Shown here piece by piece: positions 1 through 6,501 of a stretch of DNA of 9,992 nt. Source of the stretch: Pseudomonadota bacterium (GTDB lineage Bacteria > Pseudomonadota > Gammaproteobacteria > Enterobacterales > Enterobacteriaceae); the NCBI GenBank assembly GCA_023425455.1, contig JAFACP010000246.1:1-9992 (forward strand), written 5' to 3'. The position numbers and the translations under genes were made by a program. The stretch's first letter is position 1. Each line of letters opens with the position of its first letter. A model generated the notes under the pieces. The model did not search any database. It had not been told where the DNA came from and saw nothing but the letters and a program-made list of their open reading frames with translations.

Positions 1-173
1 TCACCAATACCGCCGCCTACGGAAGTGCTCCACGCGGTTGACGGGGTAAACTGGTTCTCAACCGTCGGCAACGGGGACATTTTGACAATATCTTCTTCGC
101 CACTGAACAGTGAACAGCCACTCAATAACGTAACAGAAAGCAGTCCTGGCAGAAGTAATTTACGCAATTGCAT
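1..173 (-). CDS. bamB: BamB, outer-membrane protein assembly lipoprotein (N-terminal part only)
   Basis: Only the first 57 codons are in the window; the gene continues past the left edge. The product starts MQLRKLLLPGLLSVTLLSGC, a lipoprotein signal peptide: basic n-region (R4, K5), hydrophobic core, and lipobox L-S-G-C with the lipidated Cys at residue 20. The mature part begins SLFSGEEDIVKMSPLP, as remembered for E. coli BamB. BamB is an eight-bladed beta-propeller lipoprotein of the BAM complex that works with BamA in inserting outer-membrane beta-barrels; the propeller itself is outside the window. The ATG at 171-173 is preceded by a GAGAGGG Shine-Dalgarno-like stretch. It follows the yfgM stop by 10 bp, so the two are probably co-transcribed and translationally linked. 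Confidence 0.95.
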   Translation of the reverse strand, partial: MQLRKLLLPGLLSVTLLSGCSLFSGEEDIVKMSPLPTVENQFTPSTAWSTSVGGGIG

Positions 174-183
174 CGGGTCCCTC

Positions 184-804
184 TCAGACGGACAAATTAT
201 TTATTTTCATCTGCATCATTTCGCTCAGCGCAGGTGAGGCGTTGCTTTTCACACCCGCTTCCCATGCGCTGCGCGCGCCTTGCTTGTCACCTTTGCTCAG
301 CAGCGCTTCACCGCGCAAGTCAGCAACGATGGCGGCAAAGCCTTCGCCTTTGATGGTATCAAGCGTTTTGAGCGCATCATCAGCTTTTTTCTGCTGCACC
401 TGGATACGCGCCAGGCGCAGGTTGATGACGGCTTTAAGATTTTCATCGCTTGCCGCAGCAAGCCCCTGGGAAAGCTGCGCTGCCGCTTTATCCAGATCGT
501 TCTTATCAACCAGCTGCTGCGCGACTTCCAGCGCAGCCAGCGCGCCATAGGTGTTTTTATTTTCCGCAGCAAACGTCTCTGCCGCCGCCAGCGTTTGCGG
601 CTGGTCGGCGCGGATCGCGCTTACCGTATTTTCGTATGCCAGAGAGGCGCCGCGCGCGGAATCAGTCTGATGACTGCTCCAGAAGCGCCATCCAGCCAGG
701 GCGCCGACGCCCAAAATAACCCCAACCGCCAGGGCTTTGCCATTTTCAGCGAAAAAACGCTTCAGCGCATCGACCTGGTCGTGTTCGTTCTCGTAAATTT
801 CCAC
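184..804 (-). CDS. yfgM: YfgM, inner-membrane TPR protein, SecYEG/PpiD-associated chaperone
   Basis: 206 residues, the same length as E. coli YfgM. A short cytoplasmic N-terminus (VEIYENEHDQVDALKRFF, the first residue read as Met) is followed by one membrane segment at about residues 23-42 (GKALAVGVILGVGALAGW). The rest is an Ala/Leu-rich helical periplasmic domain of tetratricopeptide type, ending near SEMMQMKINNLSV. From family knowledge, YfgM pairs with the chaperone PpiD at the SecYEG translocon, helps hand over secreted proteins, and affects the RcsB stress response through its cytoplasmic end. The GTG start at 802-804 is chosen because it restores the family length and has AAGGAG/GAAGGA upstream; the open frame runs to a TTG at 847-849 inside hisS. 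It sits between hisS and bamB, which suits a role in envelope protein biogenesis. Confidence 0.95.
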   Translation of the reverse strand: MEIYENEHDQVDALKRFFAENGKALAVGVILGVGALAGWRFWSSHQTDSARGASLAYENTVSAIRADQPQTLAAAETFAAENKNTYGALAALEVAQQLVDKNDLDKAAAQLSQGLAAASDENLKAVINLRLARIQVQQKKADDALKTLDTIKGEGFAAIVADLRGEALLSKGDKQGARSAWEAGVKSNASPALSEMMQMKINNLSV

Positions 805-820
805 GCAGTCCTTCTCCTTA
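805..820 (-). promoter_or_regulatory. yfgM ribosome binding site overlapping the hisS stop codon
   Basis: On the minus strand the hisS stop TAA (818-820) forms the first bases of TAAGGAG, an excellent Shine-Dalgarno for yfgM. A second purine block, GAAGGA, lies closer to the GTG. The arrangement decides the GTG start at 802-804 and suggests that ribosomes ending on hisS feed yfgM. Confidence 0.75.
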
Positions 821-2092
821 GCCCAGTAAAGTGCGCAAGTGCGCCGCAACGCCGTCCTGCGTTACCGTTGTTTGCTCACCAGAGCGCAGGTCTTTTACCA
901 CCACTTCGCCGTTAGCCACTTCGGACTCACCCAGCACCAGTGCGATACTTGCGCCCCACTTATCGGCACGAGCAAACTGTTTTTTGAAGTTGCCGCCACC
1001 GTGGTTGGCCATCAGCTTAACGCCCGGCAGCGCATCGCGCACGCGTTCGGCAAGCTGCATTGCCGCAGACTGCGTATCCGCACCTGAGGCCACCAGGTAT
1101 ATATCGACAACGGAATCTGCTTTAAATTCCGGATTAACAGCCTGAACCAGCAAAACAAGTCGCTCAAGCCCCATCGCAAAGCCAACAGCGGGCGCTGCAC
1201 GACCGCCAAGCTGCTCAACCAGGCCATCATAACGACCGCCTGCGCAGACGGTTCCCTGAGATCCCAGGCTGGATGTCACCCACTCAAAGACCGTACGGTT
1301 GTAGTAGTCCAGACCACGCACCAGACGCTGGTTAACGGTATAGGCAATGCCCGCCGCTTCAAGCAGTTTGCACAGGCCGGTAAAGTGTTCGCGAGACTCG
1401 TCGTCCAGGTAATCACCCAGCGCAGGCGCATCATTCAGCAGCGCCTGGACGTCCGGATTTTTCGAGTCCAGCACGCGCAGCGGGTTGCTGTACATACGAC
1501 GCTTGCAGTCTTCGTCCAGCTTTTCTTTATGCTGTTCAAGGAACGCCACCAGCGCATCGCGGTAGTTAGCGCGCGCCTCAAGAGAACCAATCGAGTTCAG
1601 CTCCAGGGAGACATGCTCAGAGATACCCAGCGCACGCCACCAGCGAGCGGTCAGCATGATAAGCTCAGCATCGATGTCCGGGCCCTGCAGACCGAAGACC
1701 TCAACACCCAGCTGGTTAAACTGGCGATAGCGGCCTTTCTGTGGACGTTCATGGCGGAACATCGGACCGATATACCACAGGCGCTGCTCCTGATTGTACA
1801 GGAGACCATGTTCGATGCCGGCGCGTACGCAGCCCGCCGTACCTTCCGGACGCAAGGTCAGGCTGTCGCCGTTGCGGTCTTCGAAGGTATACATCTCTTT
1901 TTCAACCACGTCGGTCACTTCGCCGATCGCGCGTTTGAATAACGGGGTCTGCTCTACAATCGGCAAACGGATTTCGCTGTAACCGTAGCTGCCGAGCACC
2001 TGTTTCAGTGTGCCTTCAATGCGCTGCCAGATGGCGGTTTCGCCAGGCAGATAATCGTTCATGCCGCGAATGGCTTGAATGTTTTTTGCCAC
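818..2092 (-). CDS. hisS: Histidyl-tRNA synthetase
   Basis: 424 residues, the exact length of E. coli HisRS. This class II aminoacyl-tRNA synthetase activates histidine with ATP and charges tRNA-His in the cytoplasm, as a homodimer. Visible marks are LRPEGT at about 80-85, the motif 2 region with FRHERPQ at 112-118 and RYRQF at 121-125, the HisA signature [12 protein letters not shown] beginning at catalytic Arg259, AGGRYDGLV at about 284-292, and motif 3 [12 protein letters not shown] at about 304-315. A C-terminal anticodon-binding domain (about 325-424) contains [19 protein letters not shown]. The start is GTG at 2090-2092 (protein [18 protein letters not shown]), as in E. coli; a longer frame from a TTG at 2150-2152 would add 20 residues that translate the leader region. 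The Shine-Dalgarno is only modest (AGAGAAT). At 126 and 130 this copy has Asn and Val where I recall His and Cys in E. coli. Confidence 0.98.
   Translation of the reverse strand: MAKNIQAIRGMNDYLPGETAIWQRIEGTLKQVLGSYGYSEIRLPIVEQTPLFKRAIGEVTDVVEKEMYTFEDRNGDSLTLRPEGTAGCVRAGIEHGLLYNQEQRLWYIGPMFRHERPQKGRYRQFNQLGVEVFGLQGPDIDAELIMLTARWWRALGISEHVSLELNSIGSLEARANYRDALVAFLEQHKEKLDEDCKRRMYSNPLRVLDSKNPDVQALLNDAPALGDYLDDESREHFTGLCKLLEAAGIAYTVNQRLVRGLDYYNRTVFEWVTSSLGSQGTVCAGGRYDGLVEQLGGRAAPAVGFAMGLERLVLLVQAVNPEFKADSVVDIYLVASGADTQSAAMQLAERVRDALPGVKLMANHGGGNFKKQFARADKWGASIALVLGESEVANGEVVVKDLRSGEQTTVTQDGVAAHLRTLLG
1546..1644 (-). other. Two Chi octamers within hisS
   Basis: The E. coli RecBCD recombination octamer GCTGGTGG occurs on the minus strand at 1546-1553 and 1637-1644. 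Both are inside hisS codons, and function depends on this host using the E. coli Chi sequence, as is known for enteric bacteria. Confidence 0.5.
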
Positions 2093-2113
2093 GTTTATTC
2101 TCTTTCTATATAC

Positions 2114-2150
2114 AAAAAAAGAACCCGAAGATTCATTAACCAGGGGGTTC
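2114..2150 (-). terminator. Candidate intrinsic terminator between ispG and hisS
   Basis: Read on the minus strand, GAACCC (2145-2150) pairs with GGGTTC (2121-2126) across an 18-nt loop, and the stem is followed at once by seven T (2114-2120). This has the form of a Rho-independent terminator for transcripts coming from rodZ-ispG. The 6-bp stem and long loop make it weak to moderate. It ends only about 21 nt before the hisS GTG, so it could also act as an attenuator in the hisS leader. Confidence 0.6.
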
Positions 2151-2151
2151 A

Positions 2152-2180
2152 ATCATACATGGGAAGCTGGCTGCTTCCCA
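2152..2180 (-). promoter_or_regulatory. Candidate hisS promoter
   Basis: A good -10 box, TATGAT, lies at 2152-2157. A poor -35 match (TGGGAA, 2175-2180) sits 17 bp upstream, inside the dyad at 2159-2181. The predicted start near 2145 would give a hisS leader of about 50 nt. HisS is known to be expressed from its own promoter in enteric bacteria; the assignment of these particular hexamers is inference. Confidence 0.4.
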
Positions 2181-2181
2181 T
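2159..2181 (-). repeat. Perfect 9-bp inverted repeat just after ispG
   Basis: ATGGGAAGC and GCTTCCCAT are perfect inverted arms around a 5-bp loop, starting 4 bp after the ispG stop codon. No T-run follows on the minus strand, so it is not a standard terminator on its own. It may protect the ispG mRNA 3' end, or act as a protein site over the -35 region of the candidate hisS promoter. Confidence 0.7.
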
Positions 2182-2185
2182 CACG

Positions 2186-3304
2186 TTATTTTTCAACCTG
2201 CTGAACGCGAATACGCTGCGCCTGATCCATCATCGTGGCTTTAGCGCGAATGCGGGCTTCAAGCTGGTCGATCATCGCATCATTGTCCAGACGATCTTTG
2301 CGAACGCCGTCTTCATAAAGACCGCTTTTCTTGTTGCCGCCGGTCACGCCGAGCGTAGAAACCAGCGCCTCTCCGGGACCGTTCACCACGCAACCGATAA
2401 TGGAGACGTCCATTGGCGTAATGATGTCTTCCAGACGTTGCTCCAGCGCATTGACCGTGCCGATCACATCAAACTCCTGACGCGAACAGGTCGGACAGGC
2501 AATGAAGTTGATCCCGCGGGAGCGGATCCGCAGCGATTTCAGGATATCGAAGCCGACTTTGATCTCTTCCACCGGATCCGCCGCCAGCGAAATACGCAGC
2601 GTGTCGCCGATCCCTTCGGAAAGCAGCAGGCCGAGGCCAATCGCCGATTTAACCGAGCCTGCACGCGCGCCACCGGCTTCGGTGATCCCCAGATGCAGAG
2701 GCTGATCGATCTGCTTTGCCAGCAGACGATAAGATTCAACCGCCAGAAACACGTCAGACGCTTTCACGCTGACCTTGAACTGGTCGAAGTTCAGACGATC
2801 GAGATGATCGACGTGACGCATGGCGGATTCCAGCAGCGCCTGCGGCGTGGGTTCGCCATACTTTTCCTGCAGATCTTTTTCCAGCGATCCGGCATTTACG
2901 CCAATACGGATGGGAATGTTTCTGTCACGCGCGCAGTCCACCACCGTGCGGATACGCTCTTCGTTGCCGATATTGCCCGGGTTAATACGCAGGCAGTCCA
3001 CGCCATATTCCGCCACTTTCAGCGCGATACGGTAGTCGAAGTGGATATCAGCAACCAGCGGAACGTTGACCTGCTGCTTGATCAGTTTGAACGCCTCGGC
3101 GGCATCCATGGTGGGGACGGAGACGCGAACGATGTCCGCGCCTACGCGCTCTAATGCTTTAATTTGGTTTACCGTCGCTGCCACATCCGTGGTGCGGGTG
3201 TTGGTCATCGACTGGACGGCAATGGGCGCCCCATCGCCGATTGGCACATTCCCAACGTAAATCCTTTTCGATTTTCTACGTTGAATCGGAGCCTGGTTAT
3301 GCAT
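2186..3304 (-). CDS. ispG: IspG (GcpE), 4-hydroxy-3-methylbut-2-en-1-yl diphosphate synthase
   Basis: 372 residues, identical in length to E. coli IspG. The enzyme catalyses the penultimate step of the MEP isoprenoid pathway, reductively opening methylerythritol cyclodiphosphate (MEcPP) to HMBPP with electrons from flavodoxin. The N-terminal TIM-barrel domain includes [10 protein letters not shown] (about 31-40), [10 protein letters not shown] and RINPGNIG. The C-terminal iron-sulfur domain carries the 4Fe-4S ligands Cys270 and Cys273 (ACPTCSR), Cys305 ([10 protein letters not shown]) and Glu312. All catalytic residues are present. The ATG at 3302-3304 is supported by GGGAG about 8 nt upstream. 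It follows rodZ by 26 bp and is probably expressed from the rodZ promoter; two hairpins lie downstream before hisS. Confidence 0.98.
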   Translation of the reverse strand: MHNQAPIQRRKSKRIYVGNVPIGDGAPIAVQSMTNTRTTDVAATVNQIKALERVGADIVRVSVPTMDAAEAFKLIKQQVNVPLVADIHFDYRIALKVAEYGVDCLRINPGNIGNEERIRTVVDCARDRNIPIRIGVNAGSLEKDLQEKYGEPTPQALLESAMRHVDHLDRLNFDQFKVSVKASDVFLAVESYRLLAKQIDQPLHLGITEAGGARAGSVKSAIGLGLLLSEGIGDTLRISLAADPVEEIKVGFDILKSLRIRSRGINFIACPTCSRQEFDVIGTVNALEQRLEDIITPMDVSIIGCVVNGPGEALVSTLGVTGGNKKSGLYEDGVRKDRLDNDAMIDQLEARIRAKATMMDQAQRIRVQQVEK

Positions 3305-3330
3305 GAAAAATCTCCCGCGTTGCCCGTCTG

Positions 3331-4314
3331 TTACTGTGCTGCTGATTGTTCGGCATTAACGGTAAGACGCGCAACCTGGTTAGTTCTGATAAAGCGGCTC
3401 AAATCGACGGGTTTGCCCTGATACTGGATCTGTACCGCGGCCGGTGCGCCAATTTTGAGTTTGTAAGGCGCTTCGCCGGTCAGGTTTAACGAGCCATCTT
3501 TACGCTGCAGGCCGCTGAACAGCTTTTTGCCTGTCGCGTCGGTGACTTCTAACCAGCAGTCCGCGGTAAAGTTCATCACCAGCGCGTTAGCGTCAGCTTG
3601 TGCCGTCACGTCAGCCTGTGCGTCAGGCAGTGAGGTTGCGGTGTCCGTCGCGGGTGCAGCGGCGGTGGCCGGAGTATCGACATTTGCCTGGGAAGGCGCC
3701 ACCACGGCGTTCTGCTCCTGCGCCTGGGCGCTGGTTTCCGCCGGTGCCGCGGCCGACGCGGTATCGGTGTCGACGGTCTGTGGATCGCTGGATGCGGCTG
3801 CACCGTCAGTATTCAGCGGCACGCTCTGAGCGCCGTTGTTGCCGACGCTCTGCAGTTCCGCAGAAGACTGGTCGGCCATGGTGGTGATCTCTTCCTGCTG
3901 CGCTTTATGGTTTTGCCACCACCAGGCGCCCGTCAGGCCGATAACCACAAACAGCACCAGCCAGGTAAAGCTCATCAGCCAGCCATCGCGTTTCTTACGA
4001 CGTTTCCCCAGAGAGAAAGTCTGCATCGGCGCCACTTTTGCCGCACGCACCGGTGCCTGCTTCTCCATCATCGGCAGCAGTTCATTTTCGGGGATATGCA
4101 CCAGTTTTGCATAAGAGCGGATATAACCACGCAGAAATGTTGAAGCCAGATCGGCAGGCGCCTTATCTTCTTCAATATCGCGAACCGTGGAAACCTTCAG
4201 GCACAAGCGTTCTGCAACGGCTTGCTGGCTGAGTCCGAGTTGTTCACGGGCGTTGCGAAGACGAACGCCAGTGGAGAGTGCTTCATGTTGGTCGTGAGTG
4301 GCTTCAGTATTCAT
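3331..4314 (-). CDS. rodZ: RodZ, cytoskeletal MreB-binding shape protein
   Basis: 327 residues, about ten fewer than E. coli RodZ. Domains in order: a cytoplasmic Xre-type helix-turn-helix (about 15-85, with [20 protein letters not shown]) that in this family binds MreB; a basic stretch KRRKKRD (104-110); one membrane segment (about 112-133, [22 protein letters not shown]); a low-complexity Ala/Thr/Asp/Pro linker (about 155-242); and a periplasmic beta domain of DUF4115 type (about 243-325, beginning [15 protein letters not shown]). RodZ links MreB filaments to the elongation machinery that sets rod shape. The length difference from E. coli lies in the linker. The ATG at 4312-4314 has no clear Shine-Dalgarno (upstream GTTGTAGCGA), so initiation may be weak. 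A promoter candidate lies about 100 bp upstream, and ispG follows after 26 bp. Confidence 0.96.
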   Translation of the reverse strand: MNTEATHDQHEALSTGVRLRNAREQLGLSQQAVAERLCLKVSTVRDIEEDKAPADLASTFLRGYIRSYAKLVHIPENELLPMMEKQAPVRAAKVAPMQTFSLGKRRKKRDGWLMSFTWLVLFVVIGLTGAWWWQNHKAQQEEITTMADQSSAELQSVGNNGAQSVPLNTDGAAASSDPQTVDTDTASAAAPAETSAQAQEQNAVVAPSQANVDTPATAAAPATDTATSLPDAQADVTAQADANALVMNFTADCWLEVTDATGKKLFSGLQRKDGSLNLTGEAPYKLKIGAPAAVQIQYQGKPVDLSRFIRTNQVARLTVNAEQSAAQ

Positions 4315-4411
4315 TCGCTACAACTACTGGTACGTGAAAATAAGGGTTCAGATGCCGGTGTGTCACAATGCCACCCGCACCGCGCAACTTCTGGTCAGTT
4401 TACCTTGAACA

Positions 4412-4428
4412 GACAGTATAAGACTGTC
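4412..4428. repeat. Dyad GACAGT-N5-ACTGTC over the rodZ -10 box
   Basis: This is a perfect 6-bp inverted repeat with a 5-bp centre. A third copy of the hexamer, GACAGT, lies at 4440-4445 over the -35 element. The arrangement is compatible with a repressor operator or with chance; no known regulator site is recognised. Confidence 0.5.
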
Positions 4429-4444
4429 GGGCCGTAGATGACAG
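4415..4444 (-). promoter_or_regulatory. Candidate sigma-70 promoter for rodZ-ispG
   Basis: CTGTCA (4439-4444, four of six matches to TTGACA) and TATACT (4415-4420, five of six matches to TATAAT) are separated by 18 bp on the minus strand. The predicted start near 4408 gives a leader of about 95 nt before the rodZ ATG. No better pair was seen in the gap. Confidence 0.5.
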
Positions 4445-4563
4445 TGCAGCCCTGCCCACGAAGCTAAACTGTTGTTACGACGCTACATACTGCCCGAAAG
4501 TCGCATGAAACGCCCGTAATTATTTATCAATAAAGATGAATATGACTGACTATTCAGTAAGAT

Positions 4564-4602
4564 TGCGCAGCCACGTCGCTGATAATGCGCCGTGACTGCA
4601 CA
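4564..4602 (-). terminator. Strong hairpin directly after rlmN
   Basis: Four bases after the rlmN stop, TGTGCAGTCACG (4591-4602) and CGTGGCTGCGCA (4564-4575) form a 12-bp stem in the minus-strand RNA, with two G-U wobble pairs. After a G/A mismatch, three further pairs (CGC/GCG) close a 7-nt loop. In plus-strand RNA the wobble pairs would become A-C mismatches, so the structure favours the rlmN message. No good T-run follows, so it may block 3' exonucleases rather than be a complete intrinsic terminator. Confidence 0.6.
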
Positions 4603-4606
4603 ATAA

Positions 4607-5773
4607 TCAAACCGCTTTGACCGAGATACTCTCGCCCTGCATACGTTTACGCAGCGTACGTTTGGTACGGTCAATCACTTCGCCCGCCAGCTGTCCGCAT
4701 GCCGCATCAATATCATCGCCCCGGGTTTTACGCACGATGGTCGTAAAACCGTACTCCATCAGCACTTTCGAGAAGCGATCGATACGGCTGTTTGAGCTGC
4801 GACCATATGGCGCACCCGGGAACGGGTTCCACGGGATCAGGTTAATCTTGCACGGCGTATCTTTCAGCACTTCCGCCAGCTGGTGCGCATGCTCGGTACC
4901 GTCGTTCACGTGATCCAGCATAACGTATTCGATCGTCACACGACCTTGATTCGCGTTGGATTTCTCCAGGTAACGACGCACGGCGGCGAGGAAGGTTTCA
5001 ATATTGTATTTCTTGTTGACCGGCACGATTTCATCACGGATTTCATCGTTTGGCGCATGCAGGGAGATGGCCAGCGCAACGTCAATCATGTCGCCCAGCT
5101 TATCCAGCGCAGGAACGACACCTGACGTTGAGAGCGTAACGCGACGCTTGGACAGGCCAAAGCCGAAGTCATCCAGCATGATCTCCATCGCCGGAACCAC
5201 GTTGGTCAGGTTCAGCAGCGGCTCGCCCATTCCCATCATCACCACGTTGGTGATCGGGCGGGTGCCGGTCACTTTTGCCGCGCCGACAATTTTCGCCGCA
5301 CGCCATACCTGACCGATAATTTCAGACACGCGCAGGTTACGGTTAAAGCCCTGCTGCGCCGTTGAGCAGAATTTGCACTCCAGCGCACAACCGACCTGGG
5401 AAGAGACACAGAGCGTCGCGCGATCCTCTTCCGGGATATAGACCGTTTCAACGCGCTGATCGCCAACGGCAATCGCCCATTTAATGGTGCCGTCTGACGA
5501 GCGCTGCTCTTCCACCACTTCCGGCGCACGAATTTCAGCCACGTCTTTGAGCTTATTGCGCAGCACTTTGTTGATGTCGGTCATCTCATCAAAATTGTCG
5601 CAGCAATAGTGATACATCCATTTCATGACCTGGTCGGCACGAAATGGCTTCTCGCCCATCTCTTTAAAGAATTCGCGCATCTGCTGACGGTTCAGATCCA
5701 GCAGGTTGATTTTTCCATTTTTATTGGCAACCGCAGCAATGGCGACTTCGGAGGTATTCACTAATTCAGACAT
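4607..5773 (-). CDS. rlmN: RlmN, dual-specificity 23S rRNA (A2503) and tRNA (A37) C2-methyltransferase
   Basis: 388 residues, against about 384 in E. coli; the extra residues fall in the variable N-terminus ([20 protein letters not shown]). This radical-SAM enzyme makes m2A2503 in 23S rRNA and m2A37 in several tRNAs. The 4Fe-4S motif CxxxCxxC is Cys129, Cys133 and Cys136 ([19 protein letters not shown]). Cys122 precedes it, and the methyl-carrying Cys359 lies in [12 protein letters not shown] near the C-terminus. [10 protein letters not shown] and SLHAPND are typical of the family. The ATG at 5771-5773 has only a distant GAGG upstream. The gene lies 146 bp after ndk, beyond the ndk terminator, so it needs its own promoter or readthrough; no convincing promoter was seen in 5774-5820. 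A strong hairpin follows the stop codon. Confidence 0.98.
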   Translation of the reverse strand: MSELVNTSEVAIAAVANKNGKINLLDLNRQQMREFFKEMGEKPFRADQVMKWMYHYCCDNFDEMTDINKVLRNKLKDVAEIRAPEVVEEQRSSDGTIKWAIAVGDQRVETVYIPEEDRATLCVSSQVGCALECKFCSTAQQGFNRNLRVSEIIGQVWRAAKIVGAAKVTGTRPITNVVMMGMGEPLLNLTNVVPAMEIMLDDFGFGLSKRRVTLSTSGVVPALDKLGDMIDVALAISLHAPNDEIRDEIVPVNKKYNIETFLAAVRRYLEKSNANQGRVTIEYVMLDHVNDGTEHAHQLAEVLKDTPCKINLIPWNPFPGAPYGRSSNSRIDRFSKVLMEYGFTTIVRKTRGDDIDAACGQLAGEVIDRTKRTLRKRMQGESISVKAV

Positions 5774-5820
5774 AATATATTCCGGCCTCGTTGTTACACG
5801 TTATGGCCCGTGGAGGGTTG

Positions 5821-5861
5821 AAAAGAAACGCCCCGGAAAGCATCTGCTCGTCCGGGGCGTT
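5821..5861 (-). terminator. Intrinsic terminator after ndk
   Basis: A perfect 11-bp GC-rich stem (AACGCCCCGGA at 5827-5837 against TCCGGGGCGTT at 5851-5861) closes a 13-nt loop. On the minus strand it is followed by TTTCTTTT (5821-5828, overlapping the base of the stem). It lies about 60 bp after the ndk stop codon. Confidence 0.88.
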
Positions 5862-5919
5862 GCATTGTACAAAGTCTGGCGCAGGGATGCCACGTCTGCA
5901 CGCGGCATTTACGAAATAA

Positions 5920-6351
5920 TTAACGCGTGCGAGCGCACACTTCGCCTTCACCGAAGAAGTAGGCGATTTCGCGGGCTGCGGATTCAACAGAGTCGGAACC
6001 GTGCGTACCGTTCTCGGTGAAGCTGTCAGCGTAGTCAGCGCGCAGGGTACCCGCCAGGGCGTTCGCCGGGTTAGTCGCACCCAGCAGATCGCGGTGACGC
6101 TGTACCGCGTTTTCGCTTTCCAGTACGGAAACAACGATTGGACCCGAGGTCATGAACTCGACCAGGCCGTCGAAGAAAGGTTTGCCGTCGTGCTCAGCGT
6201 AGAAGCCGCGAGCCTGCTCAACGCTCAGGTGCAGCATTTTGGTGCCTACAATTTTGAACCCTGCTGATTCAAAACGTGCAAAGATGCTGCCAATAACGTT
6301 TTTTGCCACCGCGTTGGGTTTAATGATGGAAAAAGTACGTTCAATAGCCAT
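5920..6351 (-). CDS. ndk: Nucleoside diphosphate kinase
   Basis: 143 residues, the exact length of E. coli Ndk. It moves the gamma-phosphate of ATP to other (deoxy)nucleoside diphosphates by a ping-pong mechanism through a phospho-histidine. The active-site motif NGTHGSDS is present with His117. Lys11 (in IIKPNAV), the ATP-contacting [11 protein letters not shown] segment and the C-terminal FFGEGEVC are intact. The ATG at 6349-6351 has AGAGG at good spacing. The gene appears monocistronic, with a consensus-like promoter in the gap from pbpC and a strong hairpin terminator behind it. A short dyad in the leader may stabilise the mRNA. Confidence 0.99.
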   Translation of the reverse strand: MAIERTFSIIKPNAVAKNVIGSIFARFESAGFKIVGTKMLHLSVEQARGFYAEHDGKPFFDGLVEFMTSGPIVVSVLESENAVQRHRDLLGATNPANALAGTLRADYADSFTENGTHGSDSVESAAREIAYFFGEGEVCARTR

Positions 6352-6382
6352 GATTACCTCTGTGATCGGTTCTGTTGTTTTG

Positions 6383-6396
6383 CATACCTGAGTATG
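6383..6396 (-). repeat. Small hairpin in the ndk leader
   Basis: CATAC-N4-GTATG is a perfect 5-bp dyad near the 5' end of the predicted ndk transcript. It may be a 5' stabilising hairpin or chance. Confidence 0.4.
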
Positions 6397-6407
6397 GTGT
6401 GGCGCGG

Positions 6408-6436
6408 ATTATAATGAGCAATAGCGCCATTGCCTA
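6408..6436 (-). promoter_or_regulatory. Candidate sigma-70 promoter of ndk
   Basis: The -10 is a perfect TATAAT at 6408-6413. The -35 is TAGGCA at 6431-6436 (four of six matches), at the ideal 17-bp spacing. The predicted start is near 6401, giving a leader of about 50 nt before the ndk ATG. The spacer carries a GCAAT-N6-ATTGC dyad. Confidence 0.7.
6418..6433. repeat. Dyad between -35 and -10 of the ndk promoter
   Basis: GCAAT (6418-6422) and ATTGC (6429-6433) are perfect inverted arms around AGCGCC, lying mainly in the promoter spacer. The position would suit an operator, but no regulator is recognised. Confidence 0.45.
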
Positions 6437-6501
6437 TCGATTCAGGTAACATTTTTTTAAAATAAGATGAGTTTTAGCAACAGGTCACATCTGAAAGCCG
6501 C

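Larger units (their letters stand above)
4315..4606. other. Gene-free gap between rlmN and rodZ
   Basis: This 292-bp stretch holds no open frame with coding character. On the minus strand, in order of transcription, it contains the hairpin after rlmN (4564-4602), small AT-rich dyads (ACTGA/TCAGT at 4545-4558, TTTAT/ATAAA near 4522-4533), a candidate rodZ promoter with GACAGT repeats (4412-4445), and a leader of roughly 95 nt before rodZ. In Pseudomonas and other gammaproteobacteria pilF/pilW occupies this position; no PilF coding remnant is recognisable here. Confidence 0.7.

Noticed and set aside
805..849. TTG start giving YfgM 15 extra residues
   Set aside because: The extension overlaps the end of hisS; the GTG at 802-804 has a strong ribosome site and gives the 206-residue family length.
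280..915. A 211-codon plus-strand open frame opposite yfgM and the end of hisS
   Set aside because: It is explained as a shadow of GC-rich coding sequence; its composition is unlike a folded protein and it overlaps two certain genes.
2107..2112. TATATA as a possible -10 box for hisS
   Set aside because: It would start the transcript only a few bases before the GTG, leaving no room for a ribosome site, and no -35 fits.
2093..2152. TTG start giving HisS 20 extra residues
   Set aside because: The extension translates the terminator stem and T-run, and the GTG at 2090-2092 gives the exact known length and N-terminus.
2075..3154. A 359-codon open frame on the plus strand opposite ispG and the hisS leader
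   Set aside because: It is the antisense of a strongly conserved gene, its product is rich in Arg, Gln and His with no recognisable domain, and no ribosome site or conservation supports it.
4340..4380. TGTGACAC near the rodZ leader as a CRP site
   Set aside because: Only one half-site matches; the second half is absent at the required spacing and it lies downstream of the predicted start.
4483..4674. A 63-codon minus-strand frame running from inside rlmN into the rlmN-rodZ gap
   Set aside because: It starts inside rlmN in another frame, has no ribosome site, and its product resembles nothing known, including PilF.
6437..6501. Possible intrinsic terminator after pbpC in an AT-rich stretch with A and T runs
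   Set aside because: There is a T/A-rich segment but no stable GC-containing stem next to it.
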